Shown one piece after another: positions 11,592-23,814 of a stretch of DNA of 64,000 nucleotides. The stretch comes from Camillea tinctor (taxonomy: Eukaryota > Ascomycota > Sordariomycetes > Xylariales > Xylariaceae), in assembly GCA_022578605.1 (NCBI GenBank), contig MU394074.1, positions 248,001-312,000 of the forward strand. The letters run 5' to 3'. The notes under the pieces are model-generated. The model was not told the origin of the DNA. It searched no databases and saw nothing but the letters and a program-made list of their open reading frames with translations. Position 1 is the first letter of the stretch. Each line of letters begins with the position of its first letter. Position numbers and translations under genes: made by a program.

Positions 11592-14500
11592 AAACAGTCA
11601 AGTGGACGATAGCTAATGATCTTCTTCTAAGATGATGCTCTGCTATTGGTGAAGCTTATCGTCACGCCTTAGCTATATATTATAAAATATATTACTGAGC
11701 AATGAAAGTTTTGAGGCCTGTTCTGAGTTTATGAAAATAAGTTCTTCATGCCAGGTCGAATGAGTGTATGCTAAGCGGCCCCTAGTTGAGAATACAAGTA
11801 TAGCAAGATCAAACGAACGGATGTGGGCCAGAATATGGGTTTCTATAAAAATAAGAAGGTTGCTTATATCGGAATCCTTGAACAAATAAATGTATGTGAC
11901 CTACCCATGTGGCCAAGGCGGTGCAGCTCTGTATCAGATGTCACACCAAGGCTTGGGATTCGGGAGAAAAGATTGAAGATGTCCTGGATGTATCTCAGAC
12001 ATAGGAAGCCATGCACGACAACGCACTGTTCGGCCTAGCTCAGCCAGCATAGACGCTAAGGGGGATACAGCTCAGACCTCACCGGCCAGGATCCCTGTAC
12101 ACCCATACCCATATGGCGGGGATAAGGTACCAAGAGCGAAGATTCGAAGAGGTAAGAATAGAATGCATACTACTAATCCTTCAAGAACATAGGCGGGGGC
12201 CTTGAAGTATTGACCAACAATGCTGGGTGAAGAAATACCTAGCACCTTGAATAGATCTATGCGGGTCTCTGAGTTCTCATAGTTACTAAGAGTAACCCAA
12301 TCCTTTCCAGGAGAGCAGAAACGATGGGAGGAGGAAGAAACGGTTCAGCGGGATCAGTCGAGGACTTGTGGCACTGGCCGAAGTCTGAACGAGATAAAGT
12401 ACAGCAGTCCCGACAGGATGGTATTGCAAAGAGTAGCAGATAAATGAATGAGTTCGAAATCGGATACAAAGCGTCAATACTTGCTCCACGCCCGTTTAGA
12501 AACAATGAGAAACGCATCATCATCATCCGAGCTACTTCCGGCTGAGGATATCTTACACAACTGGAAGGTTATGAGGTGTAACAATAAAAAGGTGGATAGT
12601 GAGTGTGTAATGGGTACAGTACGCACATCTTCTGTTATCATAGAATTTTCTCAGAAGAAAATGGTGTAAGCGGGATATGCAACAAGTCTAGCCCATTTGA
12701 GGCTTGAGCTTTCGGGACAAGATGGCTGATACTAGGCTCGGTCGCTGGAGGTGTAAATGGTACTTCAGCTGCATGGGTTTTGTCTTTACCGAGACTTGCA
12801 TTTGGGATCTGCGGGTTTAAGACCGAAAAGCTTTACTCCAAGGGGTGGCTGTAAGCAAGAAGCCAGCCTACCCTCACATCTTTTGACTTTCTCGAGAGTT
12901 GGTATTAACAACCTCGAGTCTCTATGAAGACTATTGTTTCTTGATATATACCAAAAGATTCGCTAACCTAGTACTAACTTGCGTTTCCATACATAACTGA
13001 CAACGTAATCCTCAATCTTATGCGTGGTAGCATTGCTCCATCATATGTACTATGTATGTAGTTGTCAGGTGTGAAATACTTAAGTCCTAGGTTAGGAGCT
13101 GAAAATGTGCCACAGAAGAAAAGCGATACTTAAAATATATGCAGGCATTGTTCATTTTATTTATCTTCTACAGAGAATTCTTCAGTTTCATGTCTGTACT
13201 ATGTGTTAGTTGGCTGTATTCATCTGTTTTGTAGTGCTGAGTCAATCACCAGTCACTTTCCTTCTCTCTCATCTAACAAATAGCGTTCATCCTCTAGTTG
13301 AAGCGTACATGAGGTCTATGCGGACAATCAAAGTATACATGCATCTAACAGATTGCACGTTATCTGTCAGCATCTGCTATGAATTGATCATGTATAGACT
13401 CGTAATTAATACTCGAGTAGATTATTAGTAATAGATATAATGCCTAGGTCTTATGTTTTACTTCCCAGGCGATTTCCCGCGATCCATGACATCGCGTGCC
13501 CATGCATCGACAGATGACGAGAATAGAGGGCTACATAAACGAAATGCCTTTCGCCTCGCCGATTTGATGTAAATCTAATGCGCTGATCGTCTTGCAGATG
13601 GTTATGGAGCAATCACTATGCAAGCCCTCATCATGATCGACCACACGCATGCGTTTCACCTGTGTGATGTATGTTTATTACGGCCATTGGCATTTACGTG
13701 TTCTAGGCCTTCAATCTATATAGAGTTGCATTGTAATCATCCTAAGCCTTGCTGTCAATCGATATAGCCTTGACTTCATTTCTATCGTCAAGTTTTCCTG
13801 GTCTGCCTAACCTCACTACAGCAGAGATCAAGTATTCCAACTTACACAAATCAACTTGCCGCATCAGGAGACCATGAATGGTATCATTTGTAGAATCGAT
13901 GCAGATCCACCAAGCGACAGGGGGTATATCATCGAGTTCTGGAAAGGCTATAAATATGTTAGCCACAAAAAGTGAACTAACTATTGCTCGATCAGGACGT
14001 AGCAGCGTGGGTGCTTCCCCCATAGTGACAGGGATATTCACATACAGCGATACATATATATATATTGTTTATGACCAGTCAGGTGCTAAGTTGATCCCGT
14101 GCATTTGGTGTCTAAACCGAATTATACAGGGTCCCATACTGACGGTACGGGACAAGGATTCCGAGAGGACCATTGGAGTCGATCATATGTGGACCGGATA
14201 GATGTTAATAATGCGAATCCTCCCAATAGAGAAACAAATATCTAAACAACACAACCTAGTTAGTGCTGTATCAGCTTCTATACATAAGAAATATATAGCT
14301 CGACGACTAAAAGAAAATCCCCGAAGCGCCAGGCCGCCCGAGTTGCTGTTAGCTGCCGCTGCCCAGTCGGCTCCCTACTCGTCCATGGCACAATTCGCTG
14401 CTCTTTTCGCCTATCATTGGAAAGATGACCAGCACAAACACTTTGAATTAGAATCCATACTTGACTTTTTTTATGTGTCTCACCCGAAGTCTGTTTCCTG

Positions 14501-17500
14501 AATCAGGAATTTGCTATCATTTTCCGTTACCCAGCCAAGCTGTCCCATTGCATATAGGATCCGACTAGAATTAAGATGAGGAGGCCATGACTTCCTCCTT
14601 GTCGAGTGACCTAAGTAAGACTCGAATAATGATACGAGACCAATCATTCTGATTATCGTCAATGGAAAACCTGAGCATACGTGATCAACAACTTACTAAC
14701 GAGTACCTAGCAGGAGACTGTAACGTGCCCGTGGCAGTGTTTCATCGTGTGACCGTTTCTCCCTTGTTTTACTGCTGCAGTGTACCTTTCATCGTACGGC
14801 TAAAACTTGTTCTCGTCATCATTTCTCTAGTATATGGGTCTCTTTTAAACCAAAGACGAGATTTCGAGGCGGTGAAGGGTATTTGAAGACCTAACTGACC
14901 AGCGCGTTTCTTCATGGCTTGGAACTATTAATTAATGTTACGCATGTCTGATCTAGTTGACAAGCCTCCGGCTCTTAGTCAAAGCAGTCTAAAACCATGG
15001 GAAGAAGCCCTACCACTGAAGCCGCTCCATCATGAACTCAGTAGTACTTCTATGGAGCCAGCACAATCCAGCCCCAGATTTTCGGAAGGAAACTAAGGCG
15101 TAAGCCACATAGCCTAGGTCATTGCTTTTTATTGTTGTAACGCAAGATTTAACGGCGACGTCTAGTCTGTATCCATTGTCTATTCGTCTGCTCAGCTCCA
15201 GCTAAAACCAGGCGCTGAAATATGTCACCGTAAAGCTGTTTTCCACAGTCGTAGTTCGCTTTTTAAGAGGTAATGATCTTCAGTTCCCTTCAGATGATCC
15301 TATTGGGTACTCATAATGTTTTGTAGACTCACACCGAACACCATAGCTATGCCCCTTGGTGGCTATTTCCACTTCGCTGTAGTATAATAAGCCGCATCGT
15401 TATTTGATAGCTCCTTTGGACAGTTATCAAATGATTACCTAGGTATATTATGCTTTAATGATTAGATTCATTGCACAAATACATATTGCGTCAGGGGCTG
15501 ATACAATTCGCGGCATTAGTCCAGAACCGATTGCACAGAAAATATAAAATATTACAAGGCTGAGATATATGTCGTAGCCTATATGTCTGTCGTTTATAGC
15601 AAGGTACTCCCAAGCTAGATGCTAGGTAGTGCTAGAAGTCCCTGGACATGTATCAGCATTTGTTCTATGCAGAGAAAAGCCAAACTTCCATAGAATCGAC
15701 TCGTAAGAGAGCCCGGGTCGTCGCAAATCCATACATATGCAGTGAAACCTGCGCCGGTAATCTCGTTTAGTCCCCTTTCCCACGTCGTCCAACAGCCATG
15801 CCCGCTGGTTCGGTCCCGAAGCTACATAGCATCGCATTCGTCGGTAGAGCACACACCATCTTCTCTCCCCCTCATACCTACAAAACGTGTCATCTTTTTG
15901 GTTTCAAAGTATCCATTGACACGTGGTTGACTCTGATACTAATGCGGTGGATTGATCGTCATGGGCTGGTAAGGGTCTAGGGTTACTAGTTGGGCATCAG
16001 TTTCGTTACAAGGGAGCTCATACCTGAATCTCTTCCAAGCCTTTCCACCTGGCCGAACTACCGGACTAGATATCTGATGATTTAATGACGTCAATTGTTT
16101 TTTATATGTTCGTTGTGAGATATACGAAGCCTTCGTCGGGTAATGGACACATCCAATACTCATTCAGATCCACCCTTCTTCCCTATGCCGTTATCCAAAT
16201 TCTGAATCTGTCACTTCCGGGTTGCGCTCTTTCTCATATCTGGGATAGCCGCTATGCCAGTCTTTCACATATTGAGGTGAATGTTTCTTTGCCTTCATGT
16301 ATAGTGGGAGGTTGTCTCGACCGACCATATCTCTAGCATCTGCCTGCATCTCTCGGTGAATTCTCCTAGAACTGTAGGACAACTTCAAGCTATAGCCTTA
16401 TATCAAGGATGCACATAGAAGTACCGAGCACATAGTGGCTGCACGGCGATGAACCAAGGTTTCCACGCCAATAGGGCTGACATGCCATTCTCGTCGTTGG
16501 TAGGCGCGTCTCAAAGGGTCCCTGGAGGCAGAAGACGTTCATGCCAGTTTGTGTGAGATTCTGAAGCTGTTTGATAAAATCGGGCGTCGGAGCTTTTGAG
16601 TAACACATTCCATAGGCCAGTAGCTAGTACAACATCGCAGGAGTTGTTAGTACAGCATTCCTAGGTTATGACGGTTTCCCTTCGTGTTTCCCCCGGGGAC
16701 TCACTTCGTATATCAGGCAAACCCCGTGGCCTTCATTTTCCATTTATCCACCCTTAAGCAATTATTTAGGCATACTCAGTTATATTTGTTGTTTGCCTCC
16801 TTACTGGCGGGCTTCGGACTTGACCGGACGGCCCATACCTCGGATATCCCCAACACTGTACGGAGTTAGTAGTTTGTTGCATACGCATACATATTTTACG
16901 AAACCAGCATCATAGTATCTGCATCGGTCACTTACTAAATGCTACAGTCGTACGACTCATTACAAATTGATAGTCAGAATCGCTAATTCAGTTTATGTTC
17001 GTTGCATTTTAGATATATCGGGAGGTTGGGGCTAGCTGCTTCTAGAAAGAGCACGATACTCTAAAATGCCATTTTTTCTGTACTCAATCTTCTATTTCTT
17101 ACAAGATTCTCCAAACTTCATAAATGTATCTCTTGTATAATCCTCTGTGAGGAGAGCTGTCTGGTGAATGTAGCAAGGATACGATTTGAACTTGATACAC
17201 GTGTCTAATACGAATGAAGGCAGATTTAGATATTGTTTGTAGAAGGCCCAATATTGCTTGACCTTTACATTTGGGTATTTACACATGCCGTTGCTAGTAA
17301 TATGAATCTTGGCTACTTGGTTTCCAATATCACCGAGACATTTCGTACTTCCTAAACTATATTAACACGTTTGTAAGCGTGAATCAAGCATAGCTTTTAG
17401 TATGGATTATTGAGAATAATGAATGAGAGTTCAAGTTGAATATCTAATAAAGGCACTTTAATCAAAGTTATGCATAATTCTTCCGTGATACAATATATAC

Positions 17501-18886
17501 TACTGTCACATTCTAAATAGGCAGTTGCCAGACTCCAAAATTCTATCTTGAATACGACCGATACAGTTGGACCTTTTCTAACATCTCGTAGGAAGGCAAG
17601 TCATTCCAAGCTATTCAGCAGAGTGGCTCATTAGTATCAGATATCCTGCTTATATGTGGAGGCAATAATTAAATGGGGGCTGTTGGAAGATTTATCTATT
17701 AATTACCACCACCTCTCCATAAATCGACAAGAAACTTGAATGGAAACAATATTGAAATGTAGTAGTACCAATAAATTTCCTGAACTCAGTCTTAGCCCCA
17801 CGTTTTTGGAAGGTGAATTTTCGACGGAGACAATAAATTAGAAGCGATTGTGATAGGGGAAGTTCTTGTAAATCCTACCACAATGCAGATCTATCTTCAT
17901 GAAGTCTAATCCATTCGATCCTTTCCCATGACCGTTCTAATCTACGCATGTGTAGGGCTGGAAACTACCTATTCAATCCAGCACACATAAAACACAATAT
18001 TTATAGGTAGCCCCGGTATTTGGATTTGGGATGTTAATAATCGCTCTCATTAACTGAGATCCGTGATAGATAATTACTGCAAACACTATAGGGGGATCGT
18101 GCTTTCAACTCAATCTCAAATATTGGGTTAGGGCTGGATGAGATAATGATATAAAAGAGGTGCAATTACTACCTAGCTACCTAGATATTCACATGTTTGA
18201 GTCAAGCATCTTCAAATATCAACCCTTCGTAGCGCAATGCCATACAATTTGACCACGTAGCTCAATTCTGAAAAATGTTTGTCTATATTAAATTCCCCAC
18301 TAAACACTTTATCATTTCACGCGAATAAAAAGGTAAAAGATTTTTTAAGGAAGGTTAAGAAGTTATTCGGTATTATTAAAATAAAATAGAATAAAACTTT
18401 ATACCGTCCTTTCGGGTTTTCTTGCACCTTGGAAGCCATACATAGGGAGAAGACACAGTTGTTACGCGAAGGGTAGAGCTAAAGGGACAAATATATCAGA
18501 TCCTTTTCCCACCGGCAAACCTTATACTTCCAGATCGCAACGCTTAGTTATCATATATCAATCTTCGAACTTTCTCACATTCCTGAACGAATCGCAACTC
18601 GTGTATACATATATACAGTTGATATTCGTAGCTGAATGCTGCTGTCCCTAAGTACACCCTTTCCGGGCCTGTGCCCTGATTATAGCCCGCTTCATGTATA
18701 TTAAGTGGAATATGATAGCCAAGTTACTTCAAATTTTTGTTTGCTAGATATAAAAAACTGCGTGTAATCGTTCGGTTCGGTCAATGTTTACATTCCTCTT
18801 CTAGGAATTATTCCCAAAATAAATGTAGGTTAAAATAACGGTTCTACCGTTTCCAGCAACTCCACTCGAATAAATGGGTCGTAACA
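11592..18886. other. 7.3 kb AT-rich gene desert
   Basis: No supported gene. Many short frames occur, but none carries a recognisable domain and most are interrupted. Two minus-strand patches (about 15622-15852 and 16191-16680) read as protein-like fragments in shifting frames and may be the remains of a decayed gene (see findings). The interval separates the melanin-type genes from the terpene locus. Confidence 0.5.
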
Positions 18887-20007
18887 TCAACGCCCTTCAG
18901 TGAAACCAAGACTCCCAGTTCTGTTATACCGCGGTGTTAGAAGACTCCAAAGTTCATTACCAGCCATTTGGTGCTCCAAGCCCCTGAAATAAATTTCGAG
19001 GGCTGTGCTGGGATGGCCCTGAAGAATCTCATTCACCAGTTCAAAATGCCTCACTTCCCAGGAACGAACCATCTCCCACATGATGTGCTTCGCTTCATCC
19101 TCGCCCAACCCGCACCATTTCATCACAATCGGTACTGAGGAGCAAAGTGCACCAAGTTCGGAGCCATCTTTTGCAGATTCTTTTGCGGATAAGACCTCCT
19201 TTTCCAAGCTGCAGATGTCGTTGACAAAAGTGATATGTCTCATGGAGTTTTCCTCCACAGGCTTGACGAGCTCGAGCTCCTCCGGAGTCATGTAGAGGCC
19301 TGCACAGAAACGCATGATTCCCGAGAGCAACCTGCTGGCGTCCATTAGCATATCGTTTTTTGCACTGTTAAGGGGCCGGCAACACAATACCCTTTACCAA
19401 GATCAGCATCGCGGTATTCAAAGTATTGCTCCAGGTTCATAGTCTTCATTCGGTTACTATCGGTTTGAGCAACGAGGAAGTCGATAGTAGGCTCGAGCAA
19501 CTCGTCTGCAAGATGCCTATCTACAGCTCTCATATCCTCAAAGAGGTCGTACATGATCCACTGGGCAGGTGCATTGCGATCCGGAATGAGCTGTCCTCGT
19601 GCGCATTCGATGACCTTTGAGTTGTGTTCCGCCCCCTCTGCGACAGACATGCGGTCCAAGAGGTCATCGATTAGAAATCCGGTAGTGAGAAGCCGACAGC
19701 CCCAGTGGATCCTATCATCCAGAGATAAAGGGCAGTCGATACCTACGAACCAAGCATATCCTTCTTCAACGAAGCGCTTCCGGTGCTTTTCTGTCGGAAA
19801 TGGCCAGTTTTCTAGGAAGAACTCGTTCACTTGTTGGACTACATCGTAAGCGTCCGGATGCTTCAGGGCCTTTAAGATGGTAGGACGGAGGCCTTTTGGA
19901 ACTTGGGAATCTTTTGGGGCAGGAGGCGGCGTAGAGGAGCGAACAGTAGTTTTCGGGGGTTTTTGGTATTCAGGGAGGGGGGTGGTCTCCGAAACAGAAA
20001 CAGACAT
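18887..20007 (-). CDS. Class I sesquiterpene synthase, aristolochene synthase-like
   Basis: Predicted to ionise farnesyl diphosphate with a Mg cluster and cyclise it, probably through germacrene A towards a eremophilane or related sesquiterpene. Soluble, 353 residues, close to the 320-345 typical of fungal aristolochene synthases. Exons are 19391-20007 and 18887-19331. The 59 bp intron (19332-19390) joins DLGKG to LLSGIMRF exactly where the family is continuous. Visible motifs are the aspartate-rich DDLLD (114-118), the diphosphate-sensor Arg199 in EYRD, NSE NDICSLEKE (Asn243, Ser247, Glu251), Trp334 in NELWS and the terminal RY pair (340-341). The N-terminal 40 residues are Pro/Ser-rich and disordered-looking. 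It is divergently arranged with the P450 at 21836. The family call is firm; the product is not, because one active-site aromatic position looks changed (see findings). Confidence 0.88.
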
Positions 20008-20953
20008 AGTGAAAAGGTATAAGTTTTGGATCTCAAGAGTAATCTGGGCTGAGACTTAGTTAGAGAGTTCTAGTTTTCAGATTCAGAAGCGGCGTAAGGT
20101 AGATAGAAGAGTGTAACGATCCCTATAGACGTCCAAGTATGTGGGCTCCTGGTAAGTTCCGTATTAGGGTTCCTTGACTTTAAGGGCTAAAATAATACGA
20201 AATTAGTTCAGGTACTTTCAAATATGTGCTTGTTAGAGAAATTTCTACTTGCTCTCGTAATGGCTTTTAAAAGAAAATTAGAGTCTTAAGTTGATAGCTG
20301 GGGAACGAATGACTATGCAGGGAAATTATTCATTATGTATATACATCATGGCTCACGTAGCTCATCCTTATTCATTATACTTCACCCAGTCACATGGACG
20401 TAAAAAAATACCCTCCCATAATAGGTAGCCTGTGCAGCTGATCAAAAGGATGTGTTTTCTTCACTTTCGCCTGCCAGTGAGCTCCAGTAAGCCTAGTTAG
20501 CTATCAAAATATCGCGGGTGGCTCCATTCCTAATCCGGTTTACCTATTCCAGGATCTTCGTAGTTAGTGAACTACATATGTCACGGACTATATATGAGCT
20601 AATAGCCAAACAGCTATTATCATTTGCTTTTTATCTTTACAACATACATTCTGCCTTCTTTTCCCACTCAATACAAAGATGCCAGAATATATAACTACGG
20701 ATTGAGCTAATAGTTATTACGCTTCCGGCACTTTCTCCGCCCAAGTTAACTGGATCGTAGCAAGGTGCTATTCGTATCCAGGTATCTAAGTTGTATGCGT
20801 TGTATTGGCTAGCTACCTGAGTATCTTCGTAACCCAGAATCAGGAACTGAAAGAGCCAAGAATTTCCAATGTGCCTTATACTTGGATTATTACGTCATCA
20901 CTGATGACTCAGCAGGCCTAGCTATTAGTTCTCCTTTTTGGTTTCATCATCAT

Positions 20954-20954
<1 letters not shown>

Positions 20955-20990
<36 letters not shown>
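20955..20990. repeat. Compound CT/CA microsatellite
   Basis: Seven CT units run directly into eleven CA units in the divergent intergenic region. This is a likely length-polymorphic marker and may affect promoter spacing. Confidence 0.95.
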
Positions 20991-21754
20991 AGCATATGGC
21001 ACAATACAAACCATTGTTCCCAGTGCCTCGTGTGTGCTCTAGGGGGTCATCCCCCACATGGATCTTGTCGCTCCAGATCTGCTTCTCGTGGTGGCAAACC
21101 TGGGACGGCGGGTTCAGAACGTCACACTCATTACACATAAGCATAATATCCCGGTAATTACAGGTATTGTACTTTACCACCCACAACAACAAAAAGAAAG
21201 GTTGATAAATATATACCGGTTGTGAATTTACAATATTAATAACAAGGATTGAAGATATTCCACAAAGGTTTAACCTAGAGCATTTTACAAGCTTGTCACG
21301 GCGTCACATAACAAACCTATCCATAATAACCCGCTCCTAAAAAGGTAATGAAATATCAAAGTTGGAAACTTCAACATCCTAGGTTGGCCTGTATATTATC
21401 ACAGACAAAAGCATATCCTAATTGCCTTTTGAAAATTTGCTCATATATATGGCACTGCAACATATATAGACACGGACTAGCTGTGGAATGTTTAAAGGAA
21501 TGATCATTACACCACACATTAACGAGAGGAGAAAGGATATTATATTGATCAGTAAACTCTTTTTTTGCTATAACCCTACGTCACTAGAAGTTCAGGTTTT
21601 GCAAAAATTCACCCAAAAACTTCGTTTGTCGATTTTATATTTGAAAAATTCGCGTGCAAATGACTGAAGTGTCACGATGCAGGCCCTAAGACAGAGACAA
21701 ACTTGTTGTTATTAAGCGAGGAACTTGGGTAACCACACAAAGCAGCGTTGCCTG

Positions 21755-21761
21755 TATATAT
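21755..21761 (+). promoter_or_regulatory. TATA-like element of the P450 gene
   Basis: TATATAT about 80 bp upstream of the ATG at 21836, a plausible distance for a fungal core promoter. The evidence is sequence and position only. Confidence 0.35.
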
Positions 21762-21835
21762 TCAAACAGCTTCTTTGCTCTGGTTTCTAGACTAAAAGCT
21801 CACACAACGTTATCCACTGTAGCCACATCTCCAAT

Positions 21836-23814
21836 ATGAACGTCTCAAACAGCATCTTTCTCCAGGCTCTTCCGGGCCAGGTCATCTCTCACAAAATACA
21901 ACAAGGAGCTATTGATATTAAGTTGTATATATCAGTGGGACTGATTCTCAAAGCGTCTGCAACTTTAGTAGGTGTTCACCAATCCTCTTCTGGAAGGATG
22001 ACCGCTAAGGTCGACCCAGTGTTTTGCGTATCTCTTCAGCCAAGTCATCTACAACTTATATTTCCACCCTCTTCGAAACTACTCTGGGCCATTTTGGGCA
22101 AGGGCCTCACTGTTATGGCGTATCGTTCACTCTATGGACGGCCAGTTCCATCGCCATCTCGAGAACTGTCACAAGCGTTATGGTGAGTTGATCCAATAGA
22201 AACCGGCAAGAACAAAAAGGGGGGGATACTAAAAAGTGCTACTCAGGTGACGTCTTTCGTGTGAGCCCAAATGAGCTTTCCTTTTGCAGCCCAGGTGCCT
22301 GGACGGAAATCTACACGCCTAGCCACAAGGGTGTGGCCAAGATTCTTAAGAATGAGTTCTACGACGTGTTTGGCGCAGGGTTTGAAATACAATCCATCGG
22401 CACTGAGCGCGATGCCGTTTTAGCCCACCAGAAACGTGCTTTATTTTCAGCAGCGCTATCTGCCAGAGGCCTAGCTCAACAGGAGCCTATTATACAAAAG
22501 AACCTTGACCTGTTTGTCCAGAAGCTCGGGAGGCTAGGAAGCACCGCCCACGGTATTGACATGGCCAAGTGGTTCATCTATGTGGGATTTGACATCCTTG
22601 GTGAGATGGCTTTTGGAGATTCGTTTGGATGTGTTGAGAGGGGTGAGTGTTCTCATAGATCTAGAAGGGCCTAAGACTGATTATGTACTCTAACCTAGAG
22701 GCCTCACACCCTTGGCTTGACCTTATGTTGGGGCTAATGCATATGATCACGGTTATGGATAATCTCCGGCGCTTCCCTTGGCTCTTTCAACTTTCACAGT
22801 ACTTTTTATCTAATTGGGCTGGAGGCTTCCGCGATCAGATGATACAGTATAGCAAAGATAAAACAGCTGCGTAAGTAAATCTATGTCTTCATTTGGTGTT
22901 GCACACTAACTAGCCGTAGCCGACTAGAAAAAGAGGGCGAAGAGAATGACTTTCTTGCGAATGTCGTCGACAAAGTCCGCCAGGGCAAAATTTCTCAGGC
23001 AGAAATGGAAGCACACTCGTGGAATATGGCGTAGGTATTTGACAGAACTTTTTCACTAATCAAATATAGCATAAGAATTCACTGGCTAACCCCGATTATA
23101 GAATGGCTGGCGGTGAAACCACCGGGTCTGCTATGGCCTCTATCCTCTACTTCATCCTCAAGAGCTCTGAAGTACACAGGAAGCTAAACGACGAGGTTCG
23201 CTCAGCTTATACCAATTTTGGAGACATTACCATCGCCTCGACAACTAAACTTGTGTATCTCATGGCAACTTTGAAAGAAGGCATGCGTATTTTCCCAACC
23301 GCACCGCAAGGTACACCGCGTGTATCTCCCGGTGTGACCGTTGCAGGGCATTATGTCCCCGAAGGAGTGAGTCACCGGACCGCGCTCCAAAGCATTATTG
23401 TGAATATATAATCATTGATCTTTCCAGACTGAATTTTATGTCTCTCCTTGGGCTGTCTCACACGATGACCGCTTCTGGAACGAACCATATGCTTTCAAGC
23501 CTGAGCGCTGGATTGACCCCGATTGCAAAGATGTTAAAGAAGCTAGCCAGCCCTTCTCTCTTGGGCCTCGTGTCTGTCCTGGGAAAATGTGAGTTTCTAA
23601 GCTGCCTTTCTTGAATCAATATATGATCATGGTTTCGTGACTGACATTTCGTAGCTTTGCGTACGGACAAATGGCGCTCCAGCTTGCGAAGATGATCTAC
23701 ATGTATGATATGGAACTGGTGGACCAAGAGTTGGATTGGATGAATGCCTGTAAGATGCACTTTTTGTGGTGGAAGCCGGAATTAAATGTGCGGTTTCGGC
23801 CTTGTAAGGCCTGA
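21836..23814 (+). CDS. Cytochrome P450 monooxygenase of the terpene locus
   Basis: Membrane-anchored, haem-thiolate monooxygenase of 519 residues, presumably on the ER, likely oxidising the neighbouring cyclase's product. Eight exons: 21836-21967, 22020-22182, 22247-22642, 22699-22870, 22920-23030, 23102-23366, 23428-23588 and 23655-23814. All phases agree. The N-terminus has a hydrophobic anchor (about 31-52) followed by the YNLYFHPLRNYSGP hinge typical of fungal secondary-metabolite P450s. I-helix AGGETT (327-332), EGMR ExxR motif (Glu384, Arg387), KPERW (about 437-441) and the haem loop FSLGPRVCPG with Cys463 are all present. The overall look is of the isotrichodermin C-15 hydroxylase/benzoate-hydroxylase-like group (CYP65-type); the substrate is inferred from context only. 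The first intron (52 bp) is the least certain, but it removes an in-frame TGA and makes the anchor continuous. Confidence 0.88.

Larger units (their letters stand above)
20008..21835. promoter_or_regulatory. Shared divergent promoter region of terpene synthase and P450
   Basis: The 1.8 kb between the two start codons contains no supported gene and must hold both promoters. It includes a CT/CA microsatellite (20955-20990) and a TATA-like TATATATT (21755-21762) about 80 bp before the P450 ATG. Divergent placement suggests, but does not prove, co-regulation. Confidence 0.5.

Noticed and set aside
2827..12830. Sixteen-base identity (CGGGTTTAAGACCGAA) at about 2828 and about 12815
   Set aside because: A single 16-mer match in 64 kb is near chance expectation, and flanks do not align.
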